DNA from: Paramecium octaurelia
Lineage: Eukaryota > Ciliophora > Oligohymenophorea > Peniculida > Parameciidae
DNA length: 64,000 nt
Direction of reading: 5' to 3'
NCBI GenBank assembly: GCA_905182995.1
Contig: CAJJDP010000109.1
Location: forward strand, 248,001-312,000
The notes under the pieces are model-generated. The model did no database searches and had not been told where the DNA came from. It saw nothing but the letters and a program-made list of their open reading frames with translations. The first letter of the stretch is position 1. Every line of letters begins with the position of its first letter. Shown in pieces: positions 34,825 to 47,900 of the stretch. The position numbers were made by a program, and so were the translations under genes.

Positions 34825-36320
34825 TTATGCATAATTCTAATTTTAAATATATAATTTATTCCATATTTAAGTCTATTGGATAAAAATACAATGTATAAAC
34901 CAGAGGAGGATTTATGATATTAATATCAAAATTCAATGCAAAGCTTTTTTTAATTTCAAATAAATCAATAGAATAATTATTTGTTTTAAATTAAAATAAT
35001 TAAAAAGTTATTAATTCAAAGATGCTCGTCTATAACAATGGGTGATTGCTTTGTAGAGAAAAAGATAATTTATTTGTAACTTTAGAAGATTATTTGATAA
35101 ATTTAAAATTGGTGTTCTAAGATTTTCTTAAGATGACACAAACAGCCATTCCTTTCAAAACAATGGTGTATTCATAATAAACAAGCGAAAGGATAATTAT
35201 TTCTCTATAGATGAATTTAACCCCCTTCGTTAATTTCTCTCAAATAATTTTGGTGTATGTTTAAATATTAAGATTTTATTAGAGCTCTAATTTTCAAAAT
35301 ATTTGTTTCTCCTTAATTGAAATCAATTTTTTGCTTATTTTCATTAATCCTTGACAAACAAATCCCTTTTTTGAATTGAATAACATTAGCATCAAATCAC
35401 TTTTCATATAAATAGCACCTTCTTCTAAGCTCAAAATTTAATTAGACCAGACTTTTACACCAAGCTCCCTATTAGCGTCTTAATTAAACTCACAATTTAT
35501 AGAATCATTATTTGAAGAATGAACTCCAATTAAATAACCTTTTTTGCCGCTAGAACAAATTTTATAATTAATTAAACTATAATTATTAAATAAATTGGTA
35601 TGCAAGATTTATAAACATGTTGAAGTGACTAATTTTCTGTTTATTTTATGTATTTCTTATGCTTTTTAAAAGTCTTTATTGTGACAGCATTATTTTCTTC
35701 ATTGTTTTCTGCAATTCTCCTTTCCTTTAATTCATTTATTAAAAGATTGCTAAACAGTATTTTTCCTTAGACAATCAATAATTCTATTAATTATTCTTCA
35801 AACATTCAATAAACTAAAATGATTGGCCTTGCTGTTCAATTACCAGAACTAATATATTCTGGTAATATTGTGATATAACTAATTGAGTTATAAGAATGAT
35901 TACATTCATACAGAATTTAACAACAAAATCTCCTGAAAAACTGGCAACAATAAAAGTGTTTAAGGTGCCAAAAACGTTAATAGTTGAATTATTTAAAATA
36001 AAAATGATTTAAAATATTTCAACCTTGGTTCAAATAGTATGGCCTTTGGAAAAAAAATAAAATTGAATTTTGTACTCTAAATTGATGTTTGATGAAATTG
36101 TTGTCAACAAGAGTAAATCTATCCTAAATCGAATAATAGAATTACTGTATTAGCAATAATTTAATAACAATATTATCAATTATATGTAAATTAATGTACA
36201 ATTATTTGTGGTGACAAACCAGGAATTTCAAGAATTCTTGAAGTATATTCTTTTAATTTGACATGAGAAATAGTAATGCCAATACCTGATTGAAAGATGT
36301 TTCTTTGAGTAAGTAAGCGG
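34825..36320 (-). pseudogene. Decayed beta-helix protein fragments (low confidence)
   Basis: No intact gene. On the minus strand a piece near 35550-35310 reads GKKGYLIGVHSSNNDS and then SLEEGAIYMKSDLML. A second, 34825-35240, stays open for about 145 codons. A stretch at 35340-35440 resembles 37465-37560, where the same strand reads SVIQFNKGMIGGGLYQ, a phrase typical of beta-helix repeats in the 44-52 kb gene. Phase is lost repeatedly. I read this as remains of one or more paralogues of that gene. Confidence 0.35.
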
Positions 36321-36759
36321 AATTTGACTCTCCTTGAAATAAATCAGGATTCATACAAGAATATAATCTATAGAATCATCTTTATAATAATCTCTATCAT
36401 GATTACAAGGATTCAGTTCAAAAATATTTAATAGATATGTTTTTAATTCCATACTGCTAAGAAAAGGTCCCCGATGAAAAATTCTATTCATTTGAATGTG
36501 TTAATATCAATATAGAAGGAAATTTAAAGAAATGCAGTTTATTAACTGAAGAAATTGATAATAAAACTGTGTAGATATCATGAATATATGAAGAACTAGG
36601 GAGTATCTTTGGAGTTCAATATCCAATCAACTCAGCCATATTATTAAATGTCGCTGTTAGTGAAGGTAGTGAGGATGGAATTGAAAATATGAATTTAAGG
36701 TTGAGTGAATTGCCTATTTTGCGATTTCATGGTATCTTCATTGCTTCTGCTCTCTTCAT
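36321..36759 (+). pseudogene. 439-bp copied fragment of the GPS-like segment of the giant gene
   Basis: Aligns without gaps to 28745-29183 (offset 7,576) with scattered substitutions. The copy begins abruptly inside coding sequence (AATTTGACTCTCC) and ends at CTCTTCAT. The two cysteines of the GPS-like TGC-ATA-TGT are changed to TGA-ATA-TAT, which both removes them and creates a stop. So the fragment cannot encode the same domain. It has no promoter or start and is best read as a pseudogene piece left by a duplication. Confidence 0.85.
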
Positions 36760-39700
36760 GGATCTTAATATGAAATTCTTCCTTCTTCATTTAAAATCAT
36801 ATTTTTAAATATGATTGTCAAAAGGAGAGCTTCGTTCTGATTTATTCGCTTGAAAATGCGATTTTATCAACAACATTAAGCAATTTACAAAGGATAGATC
36901 ATGTATCATTGTGATATTATTTTAAATCAAAAATGTGTGAGGGTCTGCTTATGTATTTCAAATATATCATAGAAAGAATTGAATGAAAATAATTGAATCT
37001 TTATTAATTAAAGTAAATTTTATGATCTATAATTGATAGGCTAATTATACTAAATTATCGATTATTACTTTATTTTACTGAATCAAAACTTATTCATTGA
37101 AAATTAGTAGAATTACTTGTCAACTTTTAATCTTCTTACTTTGATTCATCAAACCTTCTACTCTCTATAATACATTCTGTATTCTCTAAATTTTAAACAC
37201 CATTTAGATCCCCATCCAGACAGTTTTTATTTCCAATCAAAAACTTTATATTTCTTATATTTATAAATTAGAATTTGAAATTTTCGTTAATGTAGATAAG
37301 ACTTTCTAATCTTTCTTATTGTTACTGTTAAATATTGAGGATTTGATTTACAAGACATTTCTGCTGAATTTTTATAATTTTTGATTTCTTATTCAAGAAA
37401 TTAGTTCCAGCCTAGTATTCAATTTTATTAACTTATTTTTTATAGATTTCATTAATACAATCCTCCACCAATCATTCCCTTGTTGAATTGAATAACACTA
37501 TCATCAATAATTATATTTTTAATTTTCTTCTATATAAATAGAACCTCATTCTTAAGCAGCAACATTGAATTAGAATAGATAATTTTATAACAGTGATAAT
37601 AATGAGTTCCTTAATGTAGCAATGTTATACTAACAAATATAATGTCTTATATTTAATTCATAATTTAAAGAATAAAGTTCTTATTAATTGAGAAGCCCCT
37701 ATGATCTTTCTCTGATTGTATAATGTTTAAGCACCTTTGTAATATTCTGAGGATTCATCTTTATCCAGTAAAATAGAGCTGATGTTAAAAAATTTATACA
37801 TTAATATATGGTATCATTTAACGATGAATTTTAATTTAAAAAGGTAGATGGATCAATATCATTAGTGAAATTAAATCCAATCTAAATGGACTGAATACAG
37901 AATTCTAGAGAGTCCATTCCTATTTTGTAGCTAAAATAATTTTAATTTGATTTACTTGTAAATGAAAATATCGATATTATATTATTGCTCAAGGAATTAT
38001 ATATGTAAATTTATGATAGGTAGGTGAATGTCGGTTGATTTTAAATTCAAAAATGATTCCAAAATTAGGTTACTTATCTTCGGGTATTTAAATTAGTGAT
38101 CCAAATTCTAGATACAAAAGAGATTTGTGTTAAAATAGAAAATGATCTGTTTCACCATTTCAATTTCATATATATTGTTGCAATCCTCAATATCTGTATT
38201 ATTATTGTTAAAATATGCCATTTTGAATGATAACTTTCAAACAATCATAAAGTTCAATGTCATAGAGACCAAAATCGCGATCAATATTGAAATTAGAGAT
38301 CTTTACATAATCATATTGAATGGCTATCAAAGAAAAATCAACTTGCTTTCTATATTAATATAATGAATTTTTTTGTAAAATAATAATTCTTGATATATTT
38401 TAAATAACTAATGGTAAGACATATATATTATTAAAAAATATCTGTATTATACAAAGAAATTATAATAATTCTTTATGCCAAATGATTGATTGAAAAATTG
38501 GATGTCTTAAAATTTTAGATTCTCTAAAGAACGATTCAATATAATCAGTGTTGTGTTAGTCAAAGTCGATTAAATCATTTGAATGTTACTAATCTCTAAG
38601 TGAAGGACCTTTTCAAAATTTAGAATCAGTTATATTTCACTTAAGTATTTTTCATTTCATTGATGCAATACTCCCTAAAAATGATAAAGAGGAAGTGAAA
38701 CATTTGTTATAATCAAAAACAGTTTTAGTAAAAATAATCATCAAATTCTAAATGATAAACCACTTCTCCCTACAAATCAATAGATACCGTTTCAAGTACC
38801 ATGCACATAAATTTTGTTAATATAATAGCATGGGAATGATTTATTTTGAGATTCATTTGTATATAGCAAATTTAATATTTTTTAGGTGGAGACAATTTTA
38901 ATCACAATTTTTTATAAGTTGATGTTTATGACTTTAAATTTCAATATAATTAGAAAGAAGAAAAAGAACTACTCTTAAAATAAATATTTATTAATTATAC
39001 AGATTGCCATAATTCTTGTTTAACATGTAAAGGACCATAAAATAATGATTGTATTAGCTTAGATGAAAAAATACATAGATATTTTTAAAGCGAAGTATCT
39101 ATGTGTAAATTTTAGTCAGGATATTTCAATTTTGGATAAGGAATTTGCACAAATGAATGTTATTCCTCAGTTTAATTTTTAAAAATACCAATAGAAAATT
39201 AATACATATGTCCTCGTTATTTTAGATTTTGTAAAGATGGGACAAATTATGATTAAATAATGGTAATTTTTTAATTCATAAAAGCCCTTTGAAAACAGTT
39301 AAATATAAACCAAACTCATCTTGGACAAAATCCTTCTAAAGACTAATATCCTCCAAAATTATAAAGTTTTTGTGGACAACAGTAACTCATAATTCTCATC
39401 CTAAATTCCATAAAATAAATTAAATCATATTAGGATTGAAAAGTTTATAAAACAGGCATATAATTAATATACTCATTTAAAATAAGCATCAGCATGCACA
39501 ATAATTTTTGTTATTTGTGATTGGATTTTTGAGCTGGCTATTCGAATTAGTGTATATTTTATAACTTCAGTATTCTTATAATGATATTTAACCCAACCAA
39601 TCCCCATATTAATCAATAAATAACTGTTTATCGTTATATCCCTTAGATTTTTGGAGGTATTGTATCTTTTAAAATAAATTCTGTATTATTTTATATCAAT

Positions 39701-40829
39701 CTGTTATTCAACTGAAGATCTTTGTGGAATTAAATTATCTGTTATGTATATTGAAATAATGAATCTGAATGAATGAGGCTTGGTAAAAATACCAATTTTG
39801 ACAACAATTAAACGTATTTAGGTATAAATCAGTTACCAAATAATTATATATATAAATACATATCCTCTGTCTCCTTGAATGATTTTTAGTTTTTGTTAAC
39901 CTTTGAGGACCAAACTTAAGATTATTTGCTCTGATCACTTAATTCTACAAAGACAACTCCATATATTGGTTGAATTGAAATTAAATGAAATATCCATAAC
40001 CCCTTATAATCTAAACCATTTGAATTAAAGCAAAATTTGACACAAGAATCTGTCTAGAAAATGTAATTTATTTCAAATCCTAGTTAAAGTGATTATTATT
40101 AACATTAATAATTTATAAATGGATTGAAAAACATTTTTTAATTCAGACTTTATATATTCATTCTCCATAATGTATTTTTATCATAGTAATTTTTGAACAT
40201 TGAAATAATAAACTAAATTCCTCATTATTTAGAGGAAAATGGAGAATAATTTGAATTTTCCTAACGCTTCAAATCAAACATTTTACATAAATTCTTATCA
40301 AATTTTAACCCTTGTTATCATTATTCAACTCAATTACTTTCTTCTAAACATCAACACTCCACTACATCTTTGGATATTTAATTTTGTTACATTCTTAATA
40401 GGATTATTATAAATTAATCTCTCAAACAATAATAAAGTTATATAAATTCCAAGCTTTGTTTAACTGTCTTTAAACATCTATTCATCCACAATTCTTTAGT
40501 TAATCTTTTGACATAAGCTAATTTAAAGTTTAATATTATACCACAAGTATATCATAACTTCTTTACGAAAATAGTATGATTTGTATAAACATTTCGATAC
40601 TTTTAATTATTATTCTAGAAATATTTTTATTAGTTTATTATTTTTATTACAAGGCAAATTACTTCTATTATTTATTGGTTTAAAAGAAGAGGAAATGAAC
40701 ATTATTATCATTATAATAGGGTTTTATAAACATATTGTAATCTTCCAGAATCAATAGGTTTATAATTGAATTTATTTTATAAATTTTGAATCTAATTAAA
40801 ATTAAAAATAATAATCTTTTAAATAATTT
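36760..40829. pseudogene. Gene graveyard: remnants of the giant surface-protein families
   Basis: No intact gene in 4 kb. Recognisable scraps: 37465-37640 minus strand, beta-helix-like (IIDDSVIQFNKGMIGGG); 37830-38370 plus strand, short open pieces such as IPKLGYLSSGIQISDPN and a hydrophobic beta-rich run; 39000-39260 plus strand, a Cys-rich furin-like remnant (DCHNSCLTCKGPQNNDC, then CKFQSGYFNFGQGIC). The order N-terminal-like piece then Cys-rich piece on the plus strand resembles the layout of the intact 44-52 kb gene. The rest, including 39280-40829, shows nothing I can support. Confidence 0.45.
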
Positions 40830-41815
40830 TTGGTTGTGAGTGGAAATTAGCCAAAATTCACAGACTGCTAGGGCATAATATTATTTGGAGGTTATAGTGT
40901 TTTTGGATCAAGGAAAAGCATAAGGTCTTTACAAAACCACCTCATTTTAAGATAAATTTGAAAGTGTAGGTTTGGAAGTAAAATGAATGAATATTAGAGA
41001 CTTGATAATTGGGATGATGAAAAGGTTTTGTTTTTATTGATTATCAGTCCGTATGGGATAAATCATTCAATGGAGGTCATGGAAGTGATATGCGTAGATT
41101 TTAATATGGTCCAAATAATTTGAACTTAGAGCTCGCATATAGTGGTCTCACAGCAGTTGTAGTGATCACAAGTAATTTAAACGAAGCAACCTCGGATGTA
41201 AAAGAGTTTTATTATTTTGTATGGAATCTTTGGGAATGAGAGGTTTTATTTTATCTGTTGAGAGATTCCCAGATGGATGCTTAGTTTGCTAAGGGACCAA
41301 GAAGGATGTTTAATGTTAAATTTGGTTGACACTTGTTACTAGTGGACCTAATTAAATCCTAATGAAATATAATCCAATGGTTGGAATACAATTTAAAGAG
41401 TTCCTGAATCAACATAATGTGGAGGTAACAAAGAATGAATATGAATTAGTTGTTGCTTTATTTTGTGGTTTTAACAAAACAAGAGCCAATACAGTTATCA
41501 GTAGGACTATTCTAAATATTCCAGAACATTTTACTATAAAGATCTAATATTTGATGGCTAAGATTGATTCTTGGGATAATGAATACTTTTCTCTCAAGTT
41601 TAGATGGTGTTGAAGTTTGGAAACAATAGTATGACTACTTTGTGGTCTATTTTTGGAAAATTTGTGGGGATTATGCAGATGATCATAGAACAATTTTTAT
41701 TAGAATTGAATTAGATTTAGACCATACGAGTAATCTATTAGATATCTCTTTTACTTCCAATCTGATAAAAGCAATGGATGTAGAATCATTTGGTTTCAGA
41801 GGCTTTCATATAGAA
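40830..41815 (+). pseudogene. Decayed copy of the N-terminal modules of the giant gene
   Basis: Aligns to about 20442-21440, covering both KIDSWD modules. The 25-nt intron equivalent to 21059-21083 is preserved (GTAACAAAGAATG...ATTAG), so the copy was made at DNA level, not from mRNA. Damage: the first module loses phase early, the KIDSWD equivalent of module 1 is altered, and in module 2 one extra base in TACTTTTCTCTCAAG shifts the frame relative to 21215-21225. No Cys repeats follow. Two short open pieces (KYNPMVGIQFKEF and the one with DYADDHRTIFIRIELD) remain readable. Confidence 0.85.
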
Positions 41816-42479
41816 AGAATGGTTATTTAAGAGTTCTTTAAAAAAATGAAATTATTAGACCTACATTTTGTTAAAAATTAAAAAAAAATGAAGTTTTTTA
41901 TTTCATGCATTACTTTATATAAGAATACTTTCTAGAGATTATCTGAGAGCCGAATTACTATTCAAGACTCAACATTCTAGATCAGAATGGATTTTTCTGG
42001 AACAAGAACCTACTAGATGGATATCGTGCCTATGATCATCCAATTTTCTATATTCTTATTATTCTTTATTAACATCCCAGAAACGAATTGAGTGTAACAA
42101 CCAAATGCTAGCGGGGTACTATCAGAAGAGAAGGGCACAATTTATTATGCTATCGTAAAATCCCTTAAACCGATAAATTAAATTACTCTATTGAACTAAA
42201 ATATACAAAGATCAGACTTCTTATCATTTTGATTTTTTATAAACCCTTTTCTCATATATAGAAATTCTTCAATTAAAATCAATTTCACTGATTATTTAGA
42301 TATGCTAATAAAAACTTAATGTCAGAGTAGTTTTAGTTGATGCAATATTAGATTTCTTCTAGAGAAAGACAAAGATCTGTCATTTTCTCCTTTCTATCAT
42401 ATCAAGCCTATGCTCTTCTTAGAGTCTGATAATATTCCAAAAATAAGTTGGGTTTTTCATAATTTAGGATAAAGATGTT
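41816..42479. other. Spacer between pseudogene and duplicated gene end
   Basis: AT-rich; no reading frame recognised on either strand. Confidence 0.45.
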
Positions 42480-43709
42480 TCAAAAAAATTTAAGAATAAT
42501 AATGTGTAAATGATTTTGTCTAAACAAAAATTATTGATTATTCCAAAAAATTTCAATAAAAATGATTAATTATTATAAAAATATTAACCATACATAATAT
42601 AAAATGTATATTCTCAATTAAAATATTAAAATTGATGTTTCACTCTTGATATCATTCTTGAAGTCCTTCGATTAATTGATGGCCACTTGATGATGTTGAT
42701 CTAAGGCAAATCCTTCTAACAGTAGTTCTAATATGTTAAATAATGTCAACCTTTAATTTGATTGATAGGATTTGGATTTGGGAATCAAAAATTACTTAAG
42801 CTTTAGGAAATTCCTTTTTAATTTCTGTTTTTTTTCCGTCGCTTTTGTTAGATAATCCTCAAGACTTTAAACACAATATTTATTTAGTTTTAAGTATTTC
42901 AAAAATTAGTGAATCTTTGTCAAAATAAAGAAGCTATATTTTTTGTAATAAACTGAACAAATATTTAATATAAACGGGTAGCATAGTCGAACCAATAAAA
43001 TGAGTATGAAAATTTATAGGAATATCGAAAAAAATTCATTCAAGTTTTAACTCTCATATTTAATTGCTGCCAAAAATATGGTTATCGAGCAAATTTATCC
43101 TGACGACAAATCCAGATTGTTAAATTTTGAAATAATATAAGGTTTATTCTTAACGGCTATTACTTAGTAGGAGAGTAAACAAAGTCCTAATAATGATGTT
43201 TTTAAAAGTGTATTATTTTCAAAATATGTAGTTATTAAAATTATTATTGCCTTTTATAATAATTTAATCTATTCCCAAAAATAATTATTATCAGTGTATT
43301 CATTAAATAGGTAGCATATATGTTTTCTGAGTTTAATTTTATAAAGTATATCTCTTTTAATATAAGTTAGTAAAAATAAAGAAAAAGGGATGATGCAACC
43401 AAAAACTATAAGCAATGGCAAAATAAAAAAATATATCCATAATTAATGATCCTCAGTATTATATAAAAGGGATACATCTCCTTATATGTAGTTGATGTTA
43501 GATATTTATCTAACTGATAAGGATGAACAGAGCCTAATGCTAAATTAATTTTATACATTTTGATCAATCCTCCATAGTTAAAAACATACAAATAAAGTAA
43601 TGTGTTTGAGAGCAAGCTATTATCCATCTAATTATTCATGATATTATGATATAAAAGAGATAAAGCAAGTATCAATTTGAATTGTAATATCATTAATAAT
43701 AAAATAACA
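42480..43709 (-). pseudogene. Second copy of the 3' end of the beta-helix gene (probable assembly duplicate)
   Basis: Identical base for base to 43711-44932 over 42488-43709. It holds the last about 400 codons of the membrane-span region and cytoplasmic tail (for example YLTKATEKKQKLKRNF) and ends at TGA 42480-42482. It has no N-terminal part because the sequence breaks at the N. If the N marks an unmerged overlap, this is the true 3' end of the gene and the copy to its right is the duplicate. Confidence 0.8.
42488..43709. repeat. Exact 1,222-bp repeat, copy 1
   Basis: Identical to 43711-44932 with offset 1,223. The two copies are direct, adjacent and separated only by the single N at 43710. 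Such perfect identity in otherwise diverged AT-rich DNA points to an assembly join rather than biology. Confidence 0.95.
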
Positions 43710-43710
43710 N

Positions 43711-44932
43711 ATTTAAGAATAATAATGTGTAAATGATTTTGTCTAAACAAAAATTATTGATTATTCCAAAAAATTTCAATAAAAATGATTAATTATTATA
43801 AAAATATTAACCATACATAATATAAAATGTATATTCTCAATTAAAATATTAAAATTGATGTTTCACTCTTGATATCATTCTTGAAGTCCTTCGATTAATT
43901 GATGGCCACTTGATGATGTTGATCTAAGGCAAATCCTTCTAACAGTAGTTCTAATATGTTAAATAATGTCAACCTTTAATTTGATTGATAGGATTTGGAT
44001 TTGGGAATCAAAAATTACTTAAGCTTTAGGAAATTCCTTTTTAATTTCTGTTTTTTTTCCGTCGCTTTTGTTAGATAATCCTCAAGACTTTAAACACAAT
44101 ATTTATTTAGTTTTAAGTATTTCAAAAATTAGTGAATCTTTGTCAAAATAAAGAAGCTATATTTTTTGTAATAAACTGAACAAATATTTAATATAAACGG
44201 GTAGCATAGTCGAACCAATAAAATGAGTATGAAAATTTATAGGAATATCGAAAAAAATTCATTCAAGTTTTAACTCTCATATTTAATTGCTGCCAAAAAT
44301 ATGGTTATCGAGCAAATTTATCCTGACGACAAATCCAGATTGTTAAATTTTGAAATAATATAAGGTTTATTCTTAACGGCTATTACTTAGTAGGAGAGTA
44401 AACAAAGTCCTAATAATGATGTTTTTAAAAGTGTATTATTTTCAAAATATGTAGTTATTAAAATTATTATTGCCTTTTATAATAATTTAATCTATTCCCA
44501 AAAATAATTATTATCAGTGTATTCATTAAATAGGTAGCATATATGTTTTCTGAGTTTAATTTTATAAAGTATATCTCTTTTAATATAAGTTAGTAAAAAT
44601 AAAGAAAAAGGGATGATGCAACCAAAAACTATAAGCAATGGCAAAATAAAAAAATATATCCATAATTAATGATCCTCAGTATTATATAAAAGGGATACAT
44701 CTCCTTATATGTAGTTGATGTTAGATATTTATCTAACTGATAAGGATGAACAGAGCCTAATGCTAAATTAATTTTATACATTTTGATCAATCCTCCATAG
44801 TTAAAAACATACAAATAAAGTAATGTGTTTGAGAGCAAGCTATTATCCATCTAATTATTCATGATATTATGATATAAAAGAGATAAAGCAAGTATCAATT
44901 TGAATTGTAATATCATTAATAATAAAATAACA
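43711..44932. repeat. Exact 1,222-bp repeat, copy 2
   Basis: Second copy of the direct repeat; see 42488-43709. It begins immediately after the N and ends at AAAATAACA, after which unique gene sequence continues. Confidence 0.95.
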
Positions 44933-47900
44933 AAGATTTTCATATAAATTAAATGTGGTTGGAGATTTGATAAGTAACAATCTAAATTATTTACCATAAA
45001 GTAAAAGCTATTACTTGATTGTTCAATAAAGATGAAGGAGAATGAAAAACTAATATTAAAGGTAAAAATAACTGAAAAAATCCATAAATAATTAAGTAAC
45101 ATTTTGACTAAGATTCCTTCATGATCTAAAATTAAAAAAAATTATTACCTTGACTCAATTTAAATATTACTTTACTAAACTTAAGAAATATCTTGAGTTA
45201 AGCAAAGAGTTAATTTGATTTATTGATACTTTTCAAGGATAATGATATTGATAATAATGACCTAAATGGTTAAGAAAATTATTTACTAAAACAATGCAAG
45301 TAATAAAGGAATGACAATATTATCATTTTTTGAACAAGATTAACATGAAAAGTTTGATTAATCCTTAAAAAATTACCCATTCCCTCTCTTATTATATACA
45401 TCGCACACTTCACATAAGGCACCAGTATGCCCCAATTAACAAGAAACATCTCCAACTCCCCATCCCCCTTAACAAAATAAAGAATTTTTATAACATGATT
45501 CAGTATAATCAGATAGATAATTTGGTCTCCAATAACCAGGAAATAAATTAATCATGTTGGAAGTTATATTTTAGAATTTTTATTTATCAAATATGGAGCA
45601 TTTGATTGAATTGTATGTAACACTGTAAAAACCTTAACTCGAACTACAAATTTAACATCCGTTTTCAAAAAAAAATTCACCTAATTAACATTTAAGACTT
45701 TTTGCATTTATAATATATCTGAATTCATTTTCGGAATATGACGTTTTGCAGTTAACTTGAATTTTTAAGTGACTATAATTTTCTTCAAATGGATTTAGAG
45801 TAAATGCAAGGGAGCCTAATTCAAAGTTATTGGTTGCAGATTCATATTTTAAGGTAAGGCTTTTTGTTGGTTCTTTTACTTCTCCACCATCATTTTTTAT
45901 AATAACACTTGATACATTACATGTTGAACTAATTAAATTATAAAGTAATTCTCCTTTGCTGTTTTTAAAAAATAGAATCATATTTTTTATGTAGCTAATA
46001 TAAAAGGAGCCTTTTAAAATAAATAATTAGTAGTTATTGATTTATTAATTACTAGGAATCATCAGTTATTTCACCTCTAACTATTTTCCTTGCTCTATTA
46101 TATTGTAAGGGAGAATTCTTAAAAAGCTAGTGGAGATACGATCCTTCACTTATATTTTGGCAGGCATTTCTTTTTAGTTAATAAAGAGTGTTAAATGAGT
46201 AGGATTTTCAACAAGATTGTTTCCATAATTTGATGCCAAATTGAACAACAAATATGAATACTAAAAGTTCGAGGAGTTTAAATTATGATCTTTCTCAAAA
46301 TATATTCCTCCTCCTTCATATGCATGATTATTTATAATAAAAGTCTTTACTATTCTAAAAATTTTGGAAGTTATTTTTAAATACAAAGCCCCACCTTGAG
46401 TACTTGCTACATTAGAGATAATTTAGCAATTATTTAATTCTATAGATATATCAGTAACTTTAATAGCAACTCCTTTACTTCCGTTGTTATTTATGAAATT
46501 AGAATTTTTAATGCTAATTGTAGAAGTAACAGAGTTATTCCCTACAAAATGAAGGCATCCATATTCTTTTATAAAATTGCTTATGCATTCTAAAGAATAA
46601 ACTCTTAATTTCCCAAAAATAGCGACATCAAAATAAATAATACCATTTTAGATTGTTTCAAAATGGTTATGCTTTACATTTATCTTATCTAAAATAATAG
46701 TACTTAAATTTGATTCACTTTTTATCCTTATGACTGAACTTTTTTAGTAGTTTGATTACTACAGTTAAATGAGATTGGTATGAAAATAATCTTACGGTTA
46801 TTCGATTAAGAATGAATTATTCATAATCTATTATGCAACAATAACATAGTCTGCAAATAATTTAGGAGGATAAACAATTGGCTAAGGATTTAACTGAAAT
46901 AACTATGCTCCTATAATATTTAGCGATTTTAAAGAAATTAGAGACGTCCTTTAGACTATTTAATTAATTTAAATGAGACTTTAAGTGGTTATACTAATCA
47001 CATTTTCTAAATGAAAATTAAATAACAGCAAGTTTTGTACATTAATTGATTTAAATACTGGAGCTAAAAGGATTCCTTCAAAAATCAAATTTTAAATATA
47101 AATGTCGCAATTTTCCAAATAAATTAGCGCATTTTCATCCCCTGTAATTTCTAATATTTCAGATAAACTCAATAATTTGATTATTTAAAAATAAATTGTC
47201 CATGCTTTTTAATCTTAGACTATCTTAACATTCATGAGAGAAATCGAATTTAGGGCAACAATCTGATTAATGAATTAGATCTGAACAATTTAATTCTTTA
47301 AGGAAATACAATTTAGAATTTAGATATCTTGGATAATAATTTTGTTTTGAAGCAATGATGGAATAATAGTGAAAATAGATGTTGACATTCTATTGATAAC
47401 ATTAGAGAATCTGGCAGATGATATAAAAAGATTCAAAATGCTATTTTATGAATGAAAACTTATGCTCCCAGAACCTTCTGTTTATTCGACCAAACTATAT
47501 GTAGTAGAATTAACAGAGAAATTAGAAATCATAACAATTCCTTCATTTGAAGTTACAATATCAAAAACTGAACTCCTTGCAGCCAATATCTCTTCAAAAG
47601 CACAATTTAAGCACTCAAATTTACTAGCCTCAATCTAAGCAGCTCCCCCAATAGTTTTAATATGGTATATCTGCATTATAAAGATATTAGTTTCCTCTTA
47701 ATCTTATTCATTAGTAATAACAATAGGATAATATTCTTTCCAAGTATTAAAAGGTAAAATATTATGATTTTTAACTAATATATTCCTGAGCGTCAATTAT
47801 CTAGATGTAACCCTTATAAAAGAGTTGGATGAGTTAGTCAAGGAATTTTAGTTGCAATTCAGGTTGTTTACTAAAATATTACTTTAAGCTGAAATAATGT

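Noticed and set aside
43406-43627. Standalone 73-aa minus-strand protein, seen identically at 44629-44850
   Set aside because: Both are slices of the membrane-span region of the giant beta-helix gene, cut by TAG/TAA that encode Gln, and duplicated with the assembly repeat.
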